Assembly: GCA_016700055.1 (NCBI GenBank)
Contig: CP064997.1
Coordinates: 62,001 to 126,000 of the forward strand
Source: Actinomycetota bacterium
Lineage (GTDB): Bacteria; Actinomycetota; Acidimicrobiia; Acidimicrobiales; Ilumatobacteraceae
Reading direction: 5' to 3'
DNA length: 64,000 bases
In this document: positions 51,435 through 60,316 of the stretch, piece by piece
How positions within the stretch are numbered: the first letter of the stretch is position 1
How the letters are laid out: each line of letters starts with the position of its first letter
Program-made: the position numbers and the translations under genes
The notes under the pieces: generated by a model
Database searches by the model: none
The model's input: only the letters and a program-made list of their open reading frames with translations
What the model was told of the DNA's origin: nothing

Positions 51435-52472
51435 CTAGTCGAAGAGCGCCGGCGGCGGGACGGACGTACCCGCCGGCGGTACGCCGAGGCCGATGTGAGC
51501 CCACGCGGCCGGCATCGCCACACGACCGCGTGGGGTGCGCACGATGAGGCCCTGCTGGATGAGGAACGGTTCGTACACGTCCTCGACGGTCTCGGGCTGC
51601 TCGCCGACGGCGATCGCTAGCGTCGACAGCCCCACCGGACCGCCGCGGAACTGGCGGCACACCGCACCGAGGATGGCGCGGTCGACCTTGTCGAGGCCGC
51701 GCTCGTCGACGCCGAACAGGGCGAGTCCCTCGTGCGCGGTCGTCTCGTCGATCGATCCGTCGCCGCGCACCTCGGCGAAGTCGCGTACGCGGCGCAGCAG
51801 CCGGTTGGCGATGCGCGGTGTGCCGCGGCTGCGGCGCGCGATCTCGCGCGAGCCGGCGACGTCGATGGATACGCCGAGGATCCCCGCGGCGCGCCCGACG
51901 ATGGACTCGAGCTCCGCGTCGTCGTAGTAGTCGAGCCGGGCGACGAGCCCGAACCGATCACGCAGCGGCCCGGTGATCATCCCCGTGCGGGTGGTGGCGC
52001 CGACGAGCGTGAACCGCGGCAGGGTCAGGCGGATGCTCGACGCGGCGGGGCCCTTGCCGACGACGATGTCGAGCTGGAAGTCCTCCATCGCCGGGTAGAG
52101 GATCTCTTCCACCGACCGGCTCAACCGGTGGATCTCGTCGATGAACAGCACGTCGCCGTCGTCGAGCTTGGTGAGGATCGCGGCGAGGTCGCCCGCGCGC
52201 TCCAGCGCCGGCCCGCTCGTGATGTGCAGGTGCACCCCCATCTCGGTGGCGACGATGCCGGCGAGCGTGGTCTTGCCGAGCCCCGGCGGGCCGGCGAACA
52301 GCAGGTGATCGGCAGCCTGCCCGCGCCGCCGGGCAGCTTCGAGAACGATCGTCAGGTGCTCTTTCAGCTCGCGCTGGCCGACGAACTCGGCGAGCGCACG
52401 TGGGCGCAGACCGGCCTCATCGGCGGCCTCGACGTCGTCTGCGGCCAGCGGCTCGAGAAACTCGTCACGCAC
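51435..52472 (-). CDS. ruvB: Holliday junction DNA helicase RuvB
   Basis: 345-residue AAA+ motor of branch migration. [18 protein letters not shown] opens the ATPase domain; Walker A is [11 protein letters not shown], Walker [11 protein letters not shown], and the arginine-finger region is [18 protein letters not shown]. The C-terminal winged helix ends with [14 protein letters not shown]. It overlaps ruvA by 8 bases. Confidence 0.97.
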   Translation of the reverse strand: MRDEFLEPLAADDVEAADEAGLRPRALAEFVGQRELKEHLTIVLEAARRRGQAADHLLFAGPPGLGKTTLAGIVATEMGVHLHITSGPALERAGDLAAILTKLDDGDVLFIDEIHRLSRSVEEILYPAMEDFQLDIVVGKGPAASSIRLTLPRFTLVGATTRTGMITGPLRDRFGLVARLDYYDDAELESIVGRAAGILGVSIDVAGSREIARRSRGTPRIANRLLRRVRDFAEVRGDGSIDETTAHEGLALFGVDERGLDKVDRAILGAVCRQFRGGPVGLSTLAIAVGEQPETVEDVYEPFLIQQGLIVRTPRGRVAMPAAWAHIGLGVPPAGTSVPPPALFD

Positions 52473-53049
52473 GTCGGGCCCCCAGGGCCTTCAGCGCGTC
52501 GCGCAGCATCTCGGCCGGCTCGCCGTCGGCGGGCAGCTCCCGCAGCACGTCGCGGATCTCGGTGTCGGCGTATCCGAGCCCGGCGAGCGCCTCACGCACG
52601 TCGCCGACGGCCGAGGTGCCGCCGCCGCCGACGGGGTCGAGGACGGGTACCGAGAGCCGGTTCTTCAGCTCGACGAGCAGCCGCTCAGCCGTCTTCTTGC
52701 CGACACCGGGGACGAGGGTCAAGGCGGCCACGTCCGCGCTGGCGACGATGTCGACGAGCGCCGCGGGCTGGTGCGTGCCCAGGATGGCGAGAGCGAGCGC
52801 CGGACCGACACCGTGGGTCGCGATGAGCACTCCGAACGCGGTGCGCTCGTCGCGACCGGCGAAGCCGTAGAGCGTCTGCGCGTCTTCGCGGATGTGATGG
52901 TGGACGTGGAGGAACACCGTGCTCGTCGGTTCCAGTTCGGCCAGTGTGCGCGGGGTGACGGTGACCACGTAGCCGATCCCGCCGACCTCGATCAGCACCG
53001 TGCCGTCGAGGCCGCGCTCGAGCACCGCGCCCCGCAGCGACCCGATCAT
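52465..53049 (-). CDS. ruvA: Holliday junction DNA helicase RuvA
   Basis: 194-residue junction-binding protein that loads RuvB. It begins [11 protein letters not shown] with the OB domain ([15 protein letters not shown]), then helix-hairpin-helix repeats [14 protein letters not shown] and [20 protein letters not shown], and the C-terminal RuvB-binding domain. The ATG overlaps the ruvC stop (ATGA). Confidence 0.96.
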   Translation of the reverse strand: MIGSLRGAVLERGLDGTVLIEVGGIGYVVTVTPRTLAELEPTSTVFLHVHHHIREDAQTLYGFAGRDERTAFGVLIATHGVGPALALAILGTHQPAALVDIVASADVAALTLVPGVGKKTAERLLVELKNRLSVPVLDPVGGGGTSAVGDVREALAGLGYADTEIRDVLRELPADGEPAEMLRDALKALGARRA

Positions 53050-53579
53050 CGGGCCCGACCTGTCGTGGCGGCGCGGACTCGGGCGCGCAGCGGACTGATC
53101 GCTAGGTGGCAGAGGGCGAGCGCGGCCGCGTCGGCGGCATCGGCGGGTTGGGGCAGCGTGGGCAGGCCGAGGCGGGCCTGCACCATCTTCTGCACCTGCT
53201 CCTTCGTCGCACTCCCCCACCCGGCCACGGCGTCTTTCACCTGGCTCGGCGTGTACTGGACCACCTCGCAACCCGCAGCGGCAGCCGAGGCGAGAACGAT
53301 GCCGCTCGCCTGGCCGACACTCATCGCGGTGCGGACGTTCACTTGGAAGAACACCTGCTCCACGGCCACGGCACCGGGCGTGAACTCGACGAGCAACGCT
53401 TCCACCTCGGTCCGCAGCGCCGCCAGGCGCCACGCGAGTTCGTCGCCGGGCGGGGTGCGGATGACGCCGAGGGCCACCGCACGCGCCGACGAGGGACCAA
53501 GGGTCTCGACGACGGCGTAACCGCACCGGGTGAGGCCGGGGTCGACGCCGAGTACCCGGTTCAGGGCTGGCACGAACAC
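53046..53579 (-). CDS. ruvC: Crossover junction endodeoxyribonuclease RuvC
   Basis: 177-residue Holliday-junction resolvase. Catalytic acidic residues are visible in VLGVDPGLTRCGYAV (Asp), AVEQVFFQVN (Glu) and the C-terminal ADAADAAALALCH (Asp). The DNA-binding helix QVKDAVAGWGSATKEQVQ is typical. The start is GTG at 53579 or 53573. Confidence 0.96.
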   Translation of the reverse strand: MFVPALNRVLGVDPGLTRCGYAVVETLGPSSARAVALGVIRTPPGDELAWRLAALRTEVEALLVEFTPGAVAVEQVFFQVNVRTAMSVGQASGIVLASAAAAGCEVVQYTPSQVKDAVAGWGSATKEQVQKMVQARLGLPTLPQPADAADAAALALCHLAISPLRARVRAATTGRAR

Positions 53580-53592
53580 GCGTACGACGCTA

Positions 53593-53611
53593 GCGGGCCC
53601 GAGCGGCCCGC
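53593..53611 (-). terminator. Candidate hairpin between the peroxiredoxin gene and ruvC
   Basis: GCGGGCC and GGCCCGC form 7-bp all-GC arms around a 5-base loop in the 49-base gap. There is no T-run. Confidence 0.35.
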
Positions 53612-53628
53612 CGGTGGATCCTTGCCGT

Positions 53629-54090
53629 TCAGGAGCCGGTCTCGGCTGCCTTGACGGCTTCGACGAGCTCGCTCACCGGGCGGTAGGTGAGACCCGCGAT
53701 GGCGCGGTGCGCATAGCGGACGACCCCCGCGGCGTCGACGACGAACACGCTGCGGCGAGGGAAGCCGAGCGGGCCGAGCGTGCCGTACGCGGCGGCGACA
53801 CGCTTGTCGACGTCGGCGAGGAGGGGGAAGGCGAAACCGTGCTTGCCGGAGAACTTGTCGTGACTGGGAACGTCCTGGGCAGAGATGGCGAGCACCTGCG
53901 CGCCTACCTGCTCGAACTCGCCGAGACCGTCGTTGTAGCTGTTGAGCTGCTTGGTGCACACCGGCGTGTCGTCGCCGGGGTAGAAGACGAGCACGACGGG
54001 CTGGCCGGCATAGTCCGCCAACGAGTACTCACGTCCTTCGGTTCCCGGCAGCGCGAAGTCCGGTGCGGGGTCGCCGGGCCCGACGCTCAT
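53629..54090 (-). CDS. Peroxiredoxin, Bcp/AhpE-like, single cysteine
   Basis: 153-residue thiol peroxidase. The peroxidatic Cys45 is in DDTPVCTKQLN. There is no other cysteine in the protein, so it must be reduced by an external thiol such as mycothiol or mycoredoxin, as in 1-Cys enzymes. The fold markers PAPDFALPGTEG and VVLVFYPGD are present. The start overlaps the yebC stop (ATGA). Confidence 0.93.
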   Translation of the reverse strand: MSVGPGDPAPDFALPGTEGREYSLADYAGQPVVLVFYPGDDTPVCTKQLNSYNDGLGEFEQVGAQVLAISAQDVPSHDKFSGKHGFAFPLLADVDKRVAAAYGTLGPLGFPRRSVFVVDAAGVVRYAHRAIAGLTYRPVSELVEAVKAAETGS

Positions 54091-54839
54091 GTCTCCACCA
54101 CCTCGTCCATCAGGGATTCGGCAATGTCGAAATTCGCGAACACGTCCTGCACGTCGTCATTGTCCTCCAACGCGTCCATGATGCGCAGGATCTTGCGGGC
54201 ATCGCCGGCGTCGGTCACCTCGATCGTGGTCGACGGCACCATCGTCGACTCGGCCGACAGCACCTCGATGCCCGCGGCTTCGAGCGACGACTTCACGTCG
54301 TACACGTCGGAGGGCTCGCTCGTGACCCGCCAGCTGTCGCCGTCGCGGGAGACGTCGTCGGCTCCGGCTTCCAGCGCGGCCAGCATCAGCTCGTCCTCAC
54401 CGACGGCTTCGGGCACCAACAACACCCCCCTCCGGCTGAACTGCCAACCGACGGCGCCGGGCTCGGCCATCGACCCGCCGAGCTTCGCGAAGACGTTGCG
54501 GATCTCCGCGCCGGTGCGGTTGCGATTGTCGGTCAGCACGTCGATCAGCAAGGCCACCCCGCCCGGCGCGTAGCCCTCGTAGGTGATCGCCTCGTACGAC
54601 TCGCCGCTGTCCTCACCCGTACCCCGCTTGATCGCCCGGTCGATGGCATCGTTCGTCATCTGGGCTGCCTTGGCCTTCTGCACCATCGTGCGCAAGGTGG
54701 CGTTGCTCTGCACGTCGCCTCCCCCGGCGCGGGCAGCGACCTCGATCTGGCGGGCGACCTTCGCGAACAGCTTGCCGCGCGCTTTGTCGGCTGCCCCCTT
54801 CTTGTGCTTGATCGTGGCCCATTTGGAGTGACCGGACAT
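54087..54839 (-). CDS. yebC: YebC/PmpR family regulator or translation factor
   Basis: 250-residue protein starting MSGHSKWATIKHKKGAADKA, the family hallmark, with PPGGVALLIDVLTDN-like sequence (YAPGGVALLIDVLTDNRN) and GSMAEPGAVGWQFSRRG. Family members have been described as transcription regulators and, more recently, as helping ribosomes through proline stretches. Linkage to ruvC and pdxT is the usual actinobacterial context. Confidence 0.95.
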   Translation of the reverse strand: MSGHSKWATIKHKKGAADKARGKLFAKVARQIEVAARAGGGDVQSNATLRTMVQKAKAAQMTNDAIDRAIKRGTGEDSGESYEAITYEGYAPGGVALLIDVLTDNRNRTGAEIRNVFAKLGGSMAEPGAVGWQFSRRGVLLVPEAVGEDELMLAALEAGADDVSRDGDSWRVTSEPSDVYDVKSSLEAAGIEVLSAESTMVPSTTIEVTDAGDARKILRIMDALEDNDDVQDVFANFDIAESLMDEVVET

Positions 54840-54841
54840 CT

Positions 54842-55450
54842 TCAGACCTCGGTGATCGGCGACGACGACGTCGCGAGTTGCATGAACATGGCATGGAGCC
54901 GGGCATCGGGCGTCAGCTCGGGGTGGAAGGCGGCGACCATCACCGCGCCCTCGCGCAACAGCACGGGAGTGCCGGCGTGGGTGGCGAGCACCTCGACCGT
55001 CGGCCCGTGGGACTGAACCTGCGGGGCGCGGACGAACACCGCGTGGAAGGGCTCGTCGAGCCCGGACACGGCGAGATCCGTCTCGAAGCTGTCCACCTGG
55101 CGACCGTACGCGTTGCGGCGCACGCTCAGATCGACGGCGCCGAGGGAGCGCTGGTCGGGGCGGCCGTCGACGACGTCCGTAGCGAGCAGGATCATCCCCG
55201 CGCAGGTGCCGAAGACGGGCATGCCGTCGGCGAGCCTCGCCTTCAGCGCGTCGAACAACCCCGACGTGGTGAGCAGGCGCGACATCGTCGTGCTCTCCCC
55301 ACCCGGGAGGACGAGTGCGTCGACGGCCTCCAGATCCTTTGGTTGCCTGACCTGGCTGGTGCGCGCGCCGAGCTCAGCGAGTCGCTGCTCGTGGACGGCG
55401 AACGCGCCCTGCAGCGCGAGCACGCCGACGCGCATCGAGCACCGGTCCAC
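54842..55450 (-). CDS. pdxT: Pyridoxal 5'-phosphate synthase glutaminase subunit
   Basis: Releases ammonia from glutamine for PdxS. The 202-residue protein has VGVLALQGAFAVHEQRL, LVLPGGESTTMSRLL, the nucleophile Cys in VFGTCAGMILLA, and the His-Glu pair in VAAFHPELTPD. The GTG at 55450 is favoured by a GAGG 7 bases upstream; an ATG 15 bases later gives the more usual N-terminus. It follows pdxS by 32 bases. Confidence 0.95.
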   Translation of the reverse strand: MDRCSMRVGVLALQGAFAVHEQRLAELGARTSQVRQPKDLEAVDALVLPGGESTTMSRLLTTSGLFDALKARLADGMPVFGTCAGMILLATDVVDGRPDQRSLGAVDLSVRRNAYGRQVDSFETDLAVSGLDEPFHAVFVRAPQVQSHGPTVEVLATHAGTPVLLREGAVMVAAFHPELTPDARLHAMFMQLATSSSPITEV

Positions 55451-55482
55451 CTGGAGGCCTCGTAGCCGCGTTCACGGCGGCG

Positions 55483-56385
55483 TCACCACCCGCGCTCGGC
55501 GTAGCGCTCGGTGACCTCGTCCATCGCGATGCCGGTCATCGGGGCGCCGAGGCCGCGGCTGACCTTCGCGAGGATGTGGGGGTCCTTGAAGTGCGCGGTG
55601 GCCTCGACGATTGCCTTCGCGCGCGGCAGCGGATCTTCGCTCTTGAAGATCCCCGACCCGACGAACACCGCTTCGGCGCCGAGCTGCATGGCGAGCCCGG
55701 CGTCGGCGGGGGTGGCGATGCCCCCGGCGCAGAACACCGGAACGGGCAGCCAGCCGGTCTCGGCCACCTCTTGCACGAGCGGCAGCGGCGCCTGCAGCCG
55801 CTTGGCCCAGTCGAACAGCTCGGCGGGGTCGGCCTGGGTGATCTTGCGGATGTCACCGGTGATCGAGCGCAGGTGGCGCACGGCCTCGACGATGTTGCCG
55901 GTGCCGGCCTCGCCCTTGGAGCGGATCAGGCAAGCGCCCTCGCTGATCCGGCGCAACGCCTCGCCGAGATTGGTCGCCCCGCAGACGAAGGGCACGGTGA
56001 ACGCCCACTTGTCGATGTGGTGGCTCTCGTCGGCGGGAGTGAGCACCTCGCTCTCGTCGACGAAGTCGACGCCGAGCGCCTCGAGGATCTGAGCCTCGAC
56101 GAAGTGGCCGATGCGGGCCTTGGCCATCACCGGGATGGACACCGCGGCCTTGATCCCCTCGATCATCTCGGGGTCGCTCATCCGGGCCACACCGCCGTCG
56201 CGGCGGATGTCGGCGGGCACGCGCTCGAGGGCCATCACCGCACATGCACCGGAGTCCTCGGCGATCTTCGCCTGCTCCGCGGTGACGACGTCCATGATGA
56301 CGCCACCCTTCAGCATCTCGGCCAGCCCACGCTTGACCGGGAAGGTTCCTGTGGCGCGTTCGGGGTGCGAACCGGCGACGGTCAT
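55483..56385 (-). CDS. pdxS: Pyridoxal 5'-phosphate synthase lyase subunit
   Basis: 300-residue TIM-barrel enzyme that builds vitamin B6 from ribose 5-phosphate, glyceraldehyde 3-phosphate and ammonia. It has [20 protein letters not shown], with the Schiff-base Lys in [33 protein letters not shown] and [16 protein letters not shown]. Length is normal. The ATG follows a TACGAT hexamer by 7 bases. Confidence 0.97.
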   Translation of the reverse strand: MTVAGSHPERATGTFPVKRGLAEMLKGGVIMDVVTAEQAKIAEDSGACAVMALERVPADIRRDGGVARMSDPEMIEGIKAAVSIPVMAKARIGHFVEAQILEALGVDFVDESEVLTPADESHHIDKWAFTVPFVCGATNLGEALRRISEGACLIRSKGEAGTGNIVEAVRHLRSITGDIRKITQADPAELFDWAKRLQAPLPLVQEVAETGWLPVPVFCAGGIATPADAGLAMQLGAEAVFVGSGIFKSEDPLPRAKAIVEATAHFKDPHILAKVSRGLGAPMTGIAMDEVTERYAERGW

Positions 56386-56392
56386 GGGTGCA

Positions 56393-56398
56393 ATCGTA
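56393..56398 (-). promoter_or_regulatory. Candidate -10 box for pdxS-pdxT
   Basis: TACGAT ends 7 bases before the pdxS ATG and lies just after the hairpin that closes the previous transcript. Confidence 0.5.
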
Positions 56399-56400
56399 CC

Positions 56401-56422
56401 GGGCGCCGCCAGCGCGGCGCCC
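56401..56422 (-). terminator. Strong hairpin between the DUF3048 gene and pdxS
   Basis: GGGCGCCGC and GCGGCGCCC form perfect 9-bp arms around a 4-base loop, 31 bases after the DUF3048 stop. The stem is all GC; no T-run follows. Confidence 0.55.
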
Positions 56423-56452
56423 TACCGTTGCGTGGTACCGACACTCCCCGGA

Positions 56453-57637
56453 TCAGGGCCAGGGAACGCTCGCCGCATCGACGCCGGCAGGCACGATCGC
56501 CGCCTGGTCGCCGCGGGTCAGCTCGATCCACGTCCTGCCCGGGGTCAACCGGATCTCGTCTCCGTCGGCATTCGTGAACGTCCACGGCGAGAATTGGTCG
56601 GCACGGTGCCACCGGGCGAGGTATGCCTGCCCGTCGGTCAGCACCAGCGCGTCGCCCTCGCCGGTCGTCACCGCTTCCGGGCTGCGCGCGTCGGCGGGGC
56701 TCGGGCGGTACTGCACCGTCAGCACGACGACGTTCGAGGCGTCGATCTGCGTGCCGTCGGCAACGGTATGGGGCGAGTTCTCGTGGAACCGCCAGAAGAC
56801 GCCGGCAGCGGGATCCCACTCCCAGCGAGCGCGCATGCCGCCGTCCATCTGCAACTTCACCCCGGCGATCTCCACGTCGCCGTCGGCCTCTTCGCCGGCG
56901 GCGCGGAACGTGAGCTGCGGGCGTGGCGGGGGGCTGCCGGCGGGGTTCGCCGCCCACCCACCGGCGGGGCGGGCATAGAAGTTGTGGGGCATGCGGCGGT
57001 CGCTGCTGCGGTAGTAGTCGATGCCGGCCAGCCCGTAGGGGCCCATGTCGACGAGCGTGCTGGCGCGGATGGCGTCGGTGACCCGCGCGTTGCCGCCGCT
57101 CCACACGAAGAGCGGGCGGTCGAGCGAGCTGAGCAAGTCGATGTCCTGGGTGCGTCCGGAGCGCACCGGGCCGACCGGGTCGGGGACGAGGCTGTGGAAC
57201 ACCGCCGCGAAGCGGGTCCACCCCTCGACGTTCTCCTCGTAGACGATGTCGGCCAGGTTGAGCCCGCTCTGCGGGCGCGCGGCCTGCCTGTTGTCGATCT
57301 TCACGACAAGCGCCGGCCGGGTCGGCGCGCCGGGGTCGTACACGGGCAAGCCGTTCAGGGGCGTCGTCGGCAGCGGCTCGGTGGTGGATGTGGTGCTGGT
57401 GGTCGGCGCCGCGGTCGTCGACGTGACCCTGGTGGTGGTCGGCGCCACGGTGGTGGCGGTGCTCGTCGTCTCGGCCTGCGTCGTCGTCGACTCCGGTTCG
57501 GAGCCGTCGTCACCCCCGCTGCACGCGCCGAGCGCGAGAGCGCCGAGGGCGGCGACCACGATCGACGTAGTCAGCAGGCGGGCGCGACGGCGGGGCCGGG
57601 CGCGAAACAGCGATTTGTTGGGCATTCGACGACTCAC
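56453..57637 (-). CDS. DUF3048 (YerB-like) lipoprotein
   Basis: 394-residue exported protein. A basic N-terminus and hydrophobic segment end in a lipobox with Cys39 (LALGACS). A Thr/Ser-rich linker (about 48-92) leads to the DUF3048 domain: PLNGLPVYDPGAPTRPALVV, then NRQAARPQSGLNLADIVYEE and VGPVRSGRTQDIDLL. The function of this family is not known. Its start overlaps the htpX stop (ATGA), so it is expressed with htpX. Confidence 0.9.
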   Translation of the reverse strand: MSRRMPNKSLFRARPRRRARLLTTSIVVAALGALALGACSGGDDGSEPESTTTQAETTSTATTVAPTTTRVTSTTAAPTTSTTSTTEPLPTTPLNGLPVYDPGAPTRPALVVKIDNRQAARPQSGLNLADIVYEENVEGWTRFAAVFHSLVPDPVGPVRSGRTQDIDLLSSLDRPLFVWSGGNARVTDAIRASTLVDMGPYGLAGIDYYRSSDRRMPHNFYARPAGGWAANPAGSPPPRPQLTFRAAGEEADGDVEIAGVKLQMDGGMRARWEWDPAAGVFWRFHENSPHTVADGTQIDASNVVVLTVQYRPSPADARSPEAVTTGEGDALVLTDGQAYLARWHRADQFSPWTFTNADGDEIRLTPGRTWIELTRGDQAAIVPAGVDAASVPWP

Positions 57638-58539
57638 AGCTCCCTTAGCAGGGCGATCCGCTCTTCGAGCGGGGGGTGGGTGTCGAACATCTTATGGAAT
57701 CGACCCAGGTGGCCGGCGTCACCCACACCGGCCATGGGCTGCTCGATCCAGAGGTGGGCGGTGGCCGTCGATGCCGAATGGGTGACGGTGACGTCGTCGC
57801 GGAGCTTCTCGAGGGCCGATATCAGCCCCGGCGGGTACCTCGTCATCTGGCAGGCGGAAACGTCGGCCAGGGTCTCCCGGCGCCGGCTGACCGCGGCCTG
57901 CATCCCCCGCGCGATGATCGGAGCGAAGATCAAGAGCGCGAAGCCGAACAGCGCCAACGGGTTGTTCGTCGAATCCCTGTCGCCCTCGCGCTGGATTCGC
58001 CCGCCGTTCCACCACATCATCCTGATCGTCATGTCGGTGAGCACCGCGATGGAGCCGACGAGGGTCACCGCGAGCGTCGACAGCAAGATGTCGTAGTTGC
58101 GGATGTGCGACAGCTCGTGGGCCACGACGCCTTCCAGCTCCACCCTGTTGAGCTTCTCCAGCAACCCGGTGGTCACCGCGATCGCCGCGTGACGGGGGTT
58201 GCGGCCGGTGGCGAAGGCGTTCGGCGCGGGGTCGTCGACGATGTAGATGCGCGGCTTGGGCAGGCCACTCGCGATGCACAGCCCCTCGACCAGGTTGTGC
58301 AGCCGCCGGTAGGTGTCGGGGTCGGCGGGTCGGGCACGGCTGACCGCCAGCGCGATGGCATCGGCCTTCCAGTAGGAGGCGAACGCCATGGTCCCCGCGA
58401 TGACGAGGGCCGCGATCGTGCCGGTGAGGCCATACCCGACGAGCACGCCGACCGCCGCTCCGACGAGGGCGACCAGGCCGACGAACGCGACGATCAGCAG
58501 AACGCTCTTGCGCTTGTTCGCGCTGATCAGGTCGTGCAT
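57634..58539 (-). CDS. htpX: Membrane zinc metalloprotease HtpX (M48)
   Basis: 301-residue membrane protease that clears damaged membrane proteins. It has two N-terminal helices (about 12-52), the zinc motif HELSH (141-145) with a third ligand Glu in RRRETLADVSACQM, two more membrane segments, and the C-terminal MFDTHPPLEERIALL. It starts 22 bases after lemA, a common pairing. Confidence 0.94.
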   Translation of the reverse strand: MHDLISANKRKSVLLIVAFVGLVALVGAAVGVLVGYGLTGTIAALVIAGTMAFASYWKADAIALAVSRARPADPDTYRRLHNLVEGLCIASGLPKPRIYIVDDPAPNAFATGRNPRHAAIAVTTGLLEKLNRVELEGVVAHELSHIRNYDILLSTLAVTLVGSIAVLTDMTIRMMWWNGGRIQREGDRDSTNNPLALFGFALLIFAPIIARGMQAAVSRRRETLADVSACQMTRYPPGLISALEKLRDDVTVTHSASTATAHLWIEQPMAGVGDAGHLGRFHKMFDTHPPLEERIALLREL

Positions 58540-58561
58540 GTGGCGTTACGTGTACCCGGGC

Positions 58562-59116
58562 TCAGAACTGGACGCGGGGCGCGGTGCGCGCGTCTTCGTC
58601 GGCCTCGAAGTACTCGCGGCGCTCGAATCGCATCATGCGGGCGAGGAACACCGTCGGGAACTGGTCGAGCTTGTTGTTGTACGTCATCACGCTGTCGTTG
58701 TAGAACTGCCGCGCGTAGGCGACTCGCCCCTCGGTGGCGGTGAGCTCTTCTTGCAGGGCGAGGAAGTTCTGGTTGGCCTTCAGGTCGGGATAGGCCTCGG
58801 ACAGCGCGAAGAGCTGGCGCAACGCGCCGGTGAGGACGTTGTCGGCCTCGGCCTGCGCGTGCGGGGTGGAGGGCGCGGCCATCGCCGCGTTGCGGGCGCG
58901 GATGACGGCATCGAGCGTCTCGCGCTCGTGCGCCGCGTACGCCTTCACCGTCTCGACCAGGTTCGGGATGAGGTCGAGGCGACGCTTCAACTGCACGTCG
59001 ATCTGAGCCCACGAGTTCTCCACCTGGTTGCGTCGCCGGATGAGCGAGTTGTAGGCGAAGACACCCGCGAGCAGGACGAGCACGACTATGCCGAGGATGA
59101 CTAGGAGCCAGATCAC
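58562..59116 (-). CDS. lemA: LemA family protein
   Basis: 184 residues with an N-terminal membrane helix (about 1-22) and a four-helix domain: YNSLIRRRNQVENSWAQIDV, QLKRRLDLIPNLVETVKAY and ENF-type QNFLALQEELTATEGRVAYA. The role of LemA is unknown, but it often lies beside htpX. The GTG start overlaps the stop of the glycosyltransferase as GTGA. Confidence 0.92.
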   Translation of the reverse strand: MIWLLVILGIVVLVLLAGVFAYNSLIRRRNQVENSWAQIDVQLKRRLDLIPNLVETVKAYAAHERETLDAVIRARNAAMAAPSTPHAQAEADNVLTGALRQLFALSEAYPDLKANQNFLALQEELTATEGRVAYARQFYNDSVMTYNNKLDQFPTVFLARMMRFERREYFEADEDARTAPRVQF

Positions 59117-60267
59117 CCCGACATCATACGCCGCAGGCGTTGGACGGCTCGTGAACCCGCCGAGGGCTCCACCCGCGGCGGCCGCAGGCGCAGCTCCTCG
59201 TAGCGTTCGACGTACTTCTCGGCGAGGTCCCGCATCGAGAACTCGGCCGCACGCGCGCTGGCGCCGTCGACCAATCGCGCGGCGAAGGCCCTGTCGCTCA
59301 GCACCCGTTGCAGCGCAGCCAGGAGCGCGTGCTCGTCGCCGGGCGGGACGAGCACGGCGTCGACACCATCGGTGGCGACGTTGCGGTACCCGTCGAGTGA
59401 GCTCGCCACCACGGCGGTACCAGCAGCCATGGCCTCGATCAGCACCACCCCGAAGCTCTCCCCGTGCAACGACGGGGCGCAGAAGATGGCCGCGCCGCGC
59501 AGGCGGGCCACCTTGTCCTCGTCGGAGATGCGGCCGATCCATTCGATCCGGTTGTCACCGGCGTACTGCTGATGCAGCCGCTCGGTGTCGGGCCCGTCGC
59601 TCGCGATCCACAGCCGCACTTCCGGGCCGAGCGACGCGTGGGCGCGCAGCAGCACGTCCAATCCCTTGCGCGGCTCGTGGCGCCCGCAGAAGAAGATCGC
59701 CTGCTCTCCCCCGGGGTGAGGAGCGACGCGCCGGTAGCGCTCCAGCTCCACCCCGTTGTAGAGCACCTCGTAGTCGCCGCCGAAGTAGCGCTCGGCAAGC
59801 TCTCGCGCGTCCTTCGACACCGCGACGCGGTGGTCGAGCTCGTCCACCAGCCAACGCAAGGGAGCGTTCAGGTATCGGTAGCTGGCGCTGTCGCCCGCCG
59901 CGTGGAACGTGCCGAGCGCCGGTGCGGTGTTCATGACGAGCGCGGTCAGGCTCGGACCCGGCGTGAGCGGCTCGTGGATGTGGAGCACGTCGAACTGCTC
60001 GTCGCGCAGCGCCCGGATGGTGCGCAACGCAGCCGATGCGTCCGGCGCGATCGGGGCGATCGAACCGTTGGCGGCGGTGGGCAAGCTGTCGCCGAGGGGG
60101 GTGACGAACGTGGCTGGAGGGGCACCGTCGCACGGCCCGAGCACCCGGGCCTCGATCCCGCGCGCGCGCAGCTCGCGAGCGAGGCCCATCACCTGGCCCT
60201 GCACCCCTCCGGGAATGGTCAGGCTGTACGGGCTGACGAGCCCGATGCGCAATGGCGGTCCCGGCAC
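59113..60267 (-). CDS. GT4 glycosyltransferase, PimA-like (phosphatidylinositol mannosyltransferase)
   Basis: 384-residue GT-B enzyme closely resembling mycobacterial PimA: RIGLVSPYSLTIPGGVQGQV, FDVLHIHEPLTPG, GTFHAAGDS, FFCGRHEPRKGLDVLL and the nucleotide-sugar site CAPSLHGESFGVVLIEAMAA. It would transfer mannose from GDP-mannose to phosphatidylinositol on the inner face of the membrane. The acyltransferase at the right edge fits the same pathway. The GTG start (VPGPPLRIG) follows TACCGT by 8 bases. A PimB or PimC-like role is possible. Confidence 0.85.
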   Translation of the reverse strand: MPGPPLRIGLVSPYSLTIPGGVQGQVMGLARELRARGIEARVLGPCDGAPPATFVTPLGDSLPTAANGSIAPIAPDASAALRTIRALRDEQFDVLHIHEPLTPGPSLTALVMNTAPALGTFHAAGDSASYRYLNAPLRWLVDELDHRVAVSKDARELAERYFGGDYEVLYNGVELERYRRVAPHPGGEQAIFFCGRHEPRKGLDVLLRAHASLGPEVRLWIASDGPDTERLHQQYAGDNRIEWIGRISDEDKVARLRGAAIFCAPSLHGESFGVVLIEAMAAGTAVVASSLDGYRNVATDGVDAVLVPPGDEHALLAALQRVLSDRAFAARLVDGASARAAEFSMRDLAEKYVERYEELRLRPPRVEPSAGSRAVQRLRRMMSG

Positions 60268-60275
60268 GGCCGGCC

Positions 60276-60281
60276 ACGGTA
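60276..60281 (-). promoter_or_regulatory. Candidate -10 box for the PimA-like gene
   Basis: TACCGT ends 8 bases before the GTG at 60267, in the 49-base divergent gap. Confidence 0.4.
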
Positions 60282-60303
60282 GAGCCGCGCGAGGCCGTTC
60301 CAC

Positions 60304-60309
60304 TACGTT
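60304..60309 (+). promoter_or_regulatory. Candidate -10 box for the F420-type oxidoreductase gene
   Basis: TACGTT ends 7 bases before the ATG at 60317. The two divergent -10 boxes lie only 22 bases apart, so both promoters could not easily be occupied at once. Confidence 0.4.
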
Positions 60310-60316
60310 CACCCCG

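Noticed and set aside
53046..53640. A LexA-type SOS box upstream of ruvC.
   Set aside because: I looked for GAAC-N4-GTTC-like sequence in the gap and saw none; only a GC hairpin is present.
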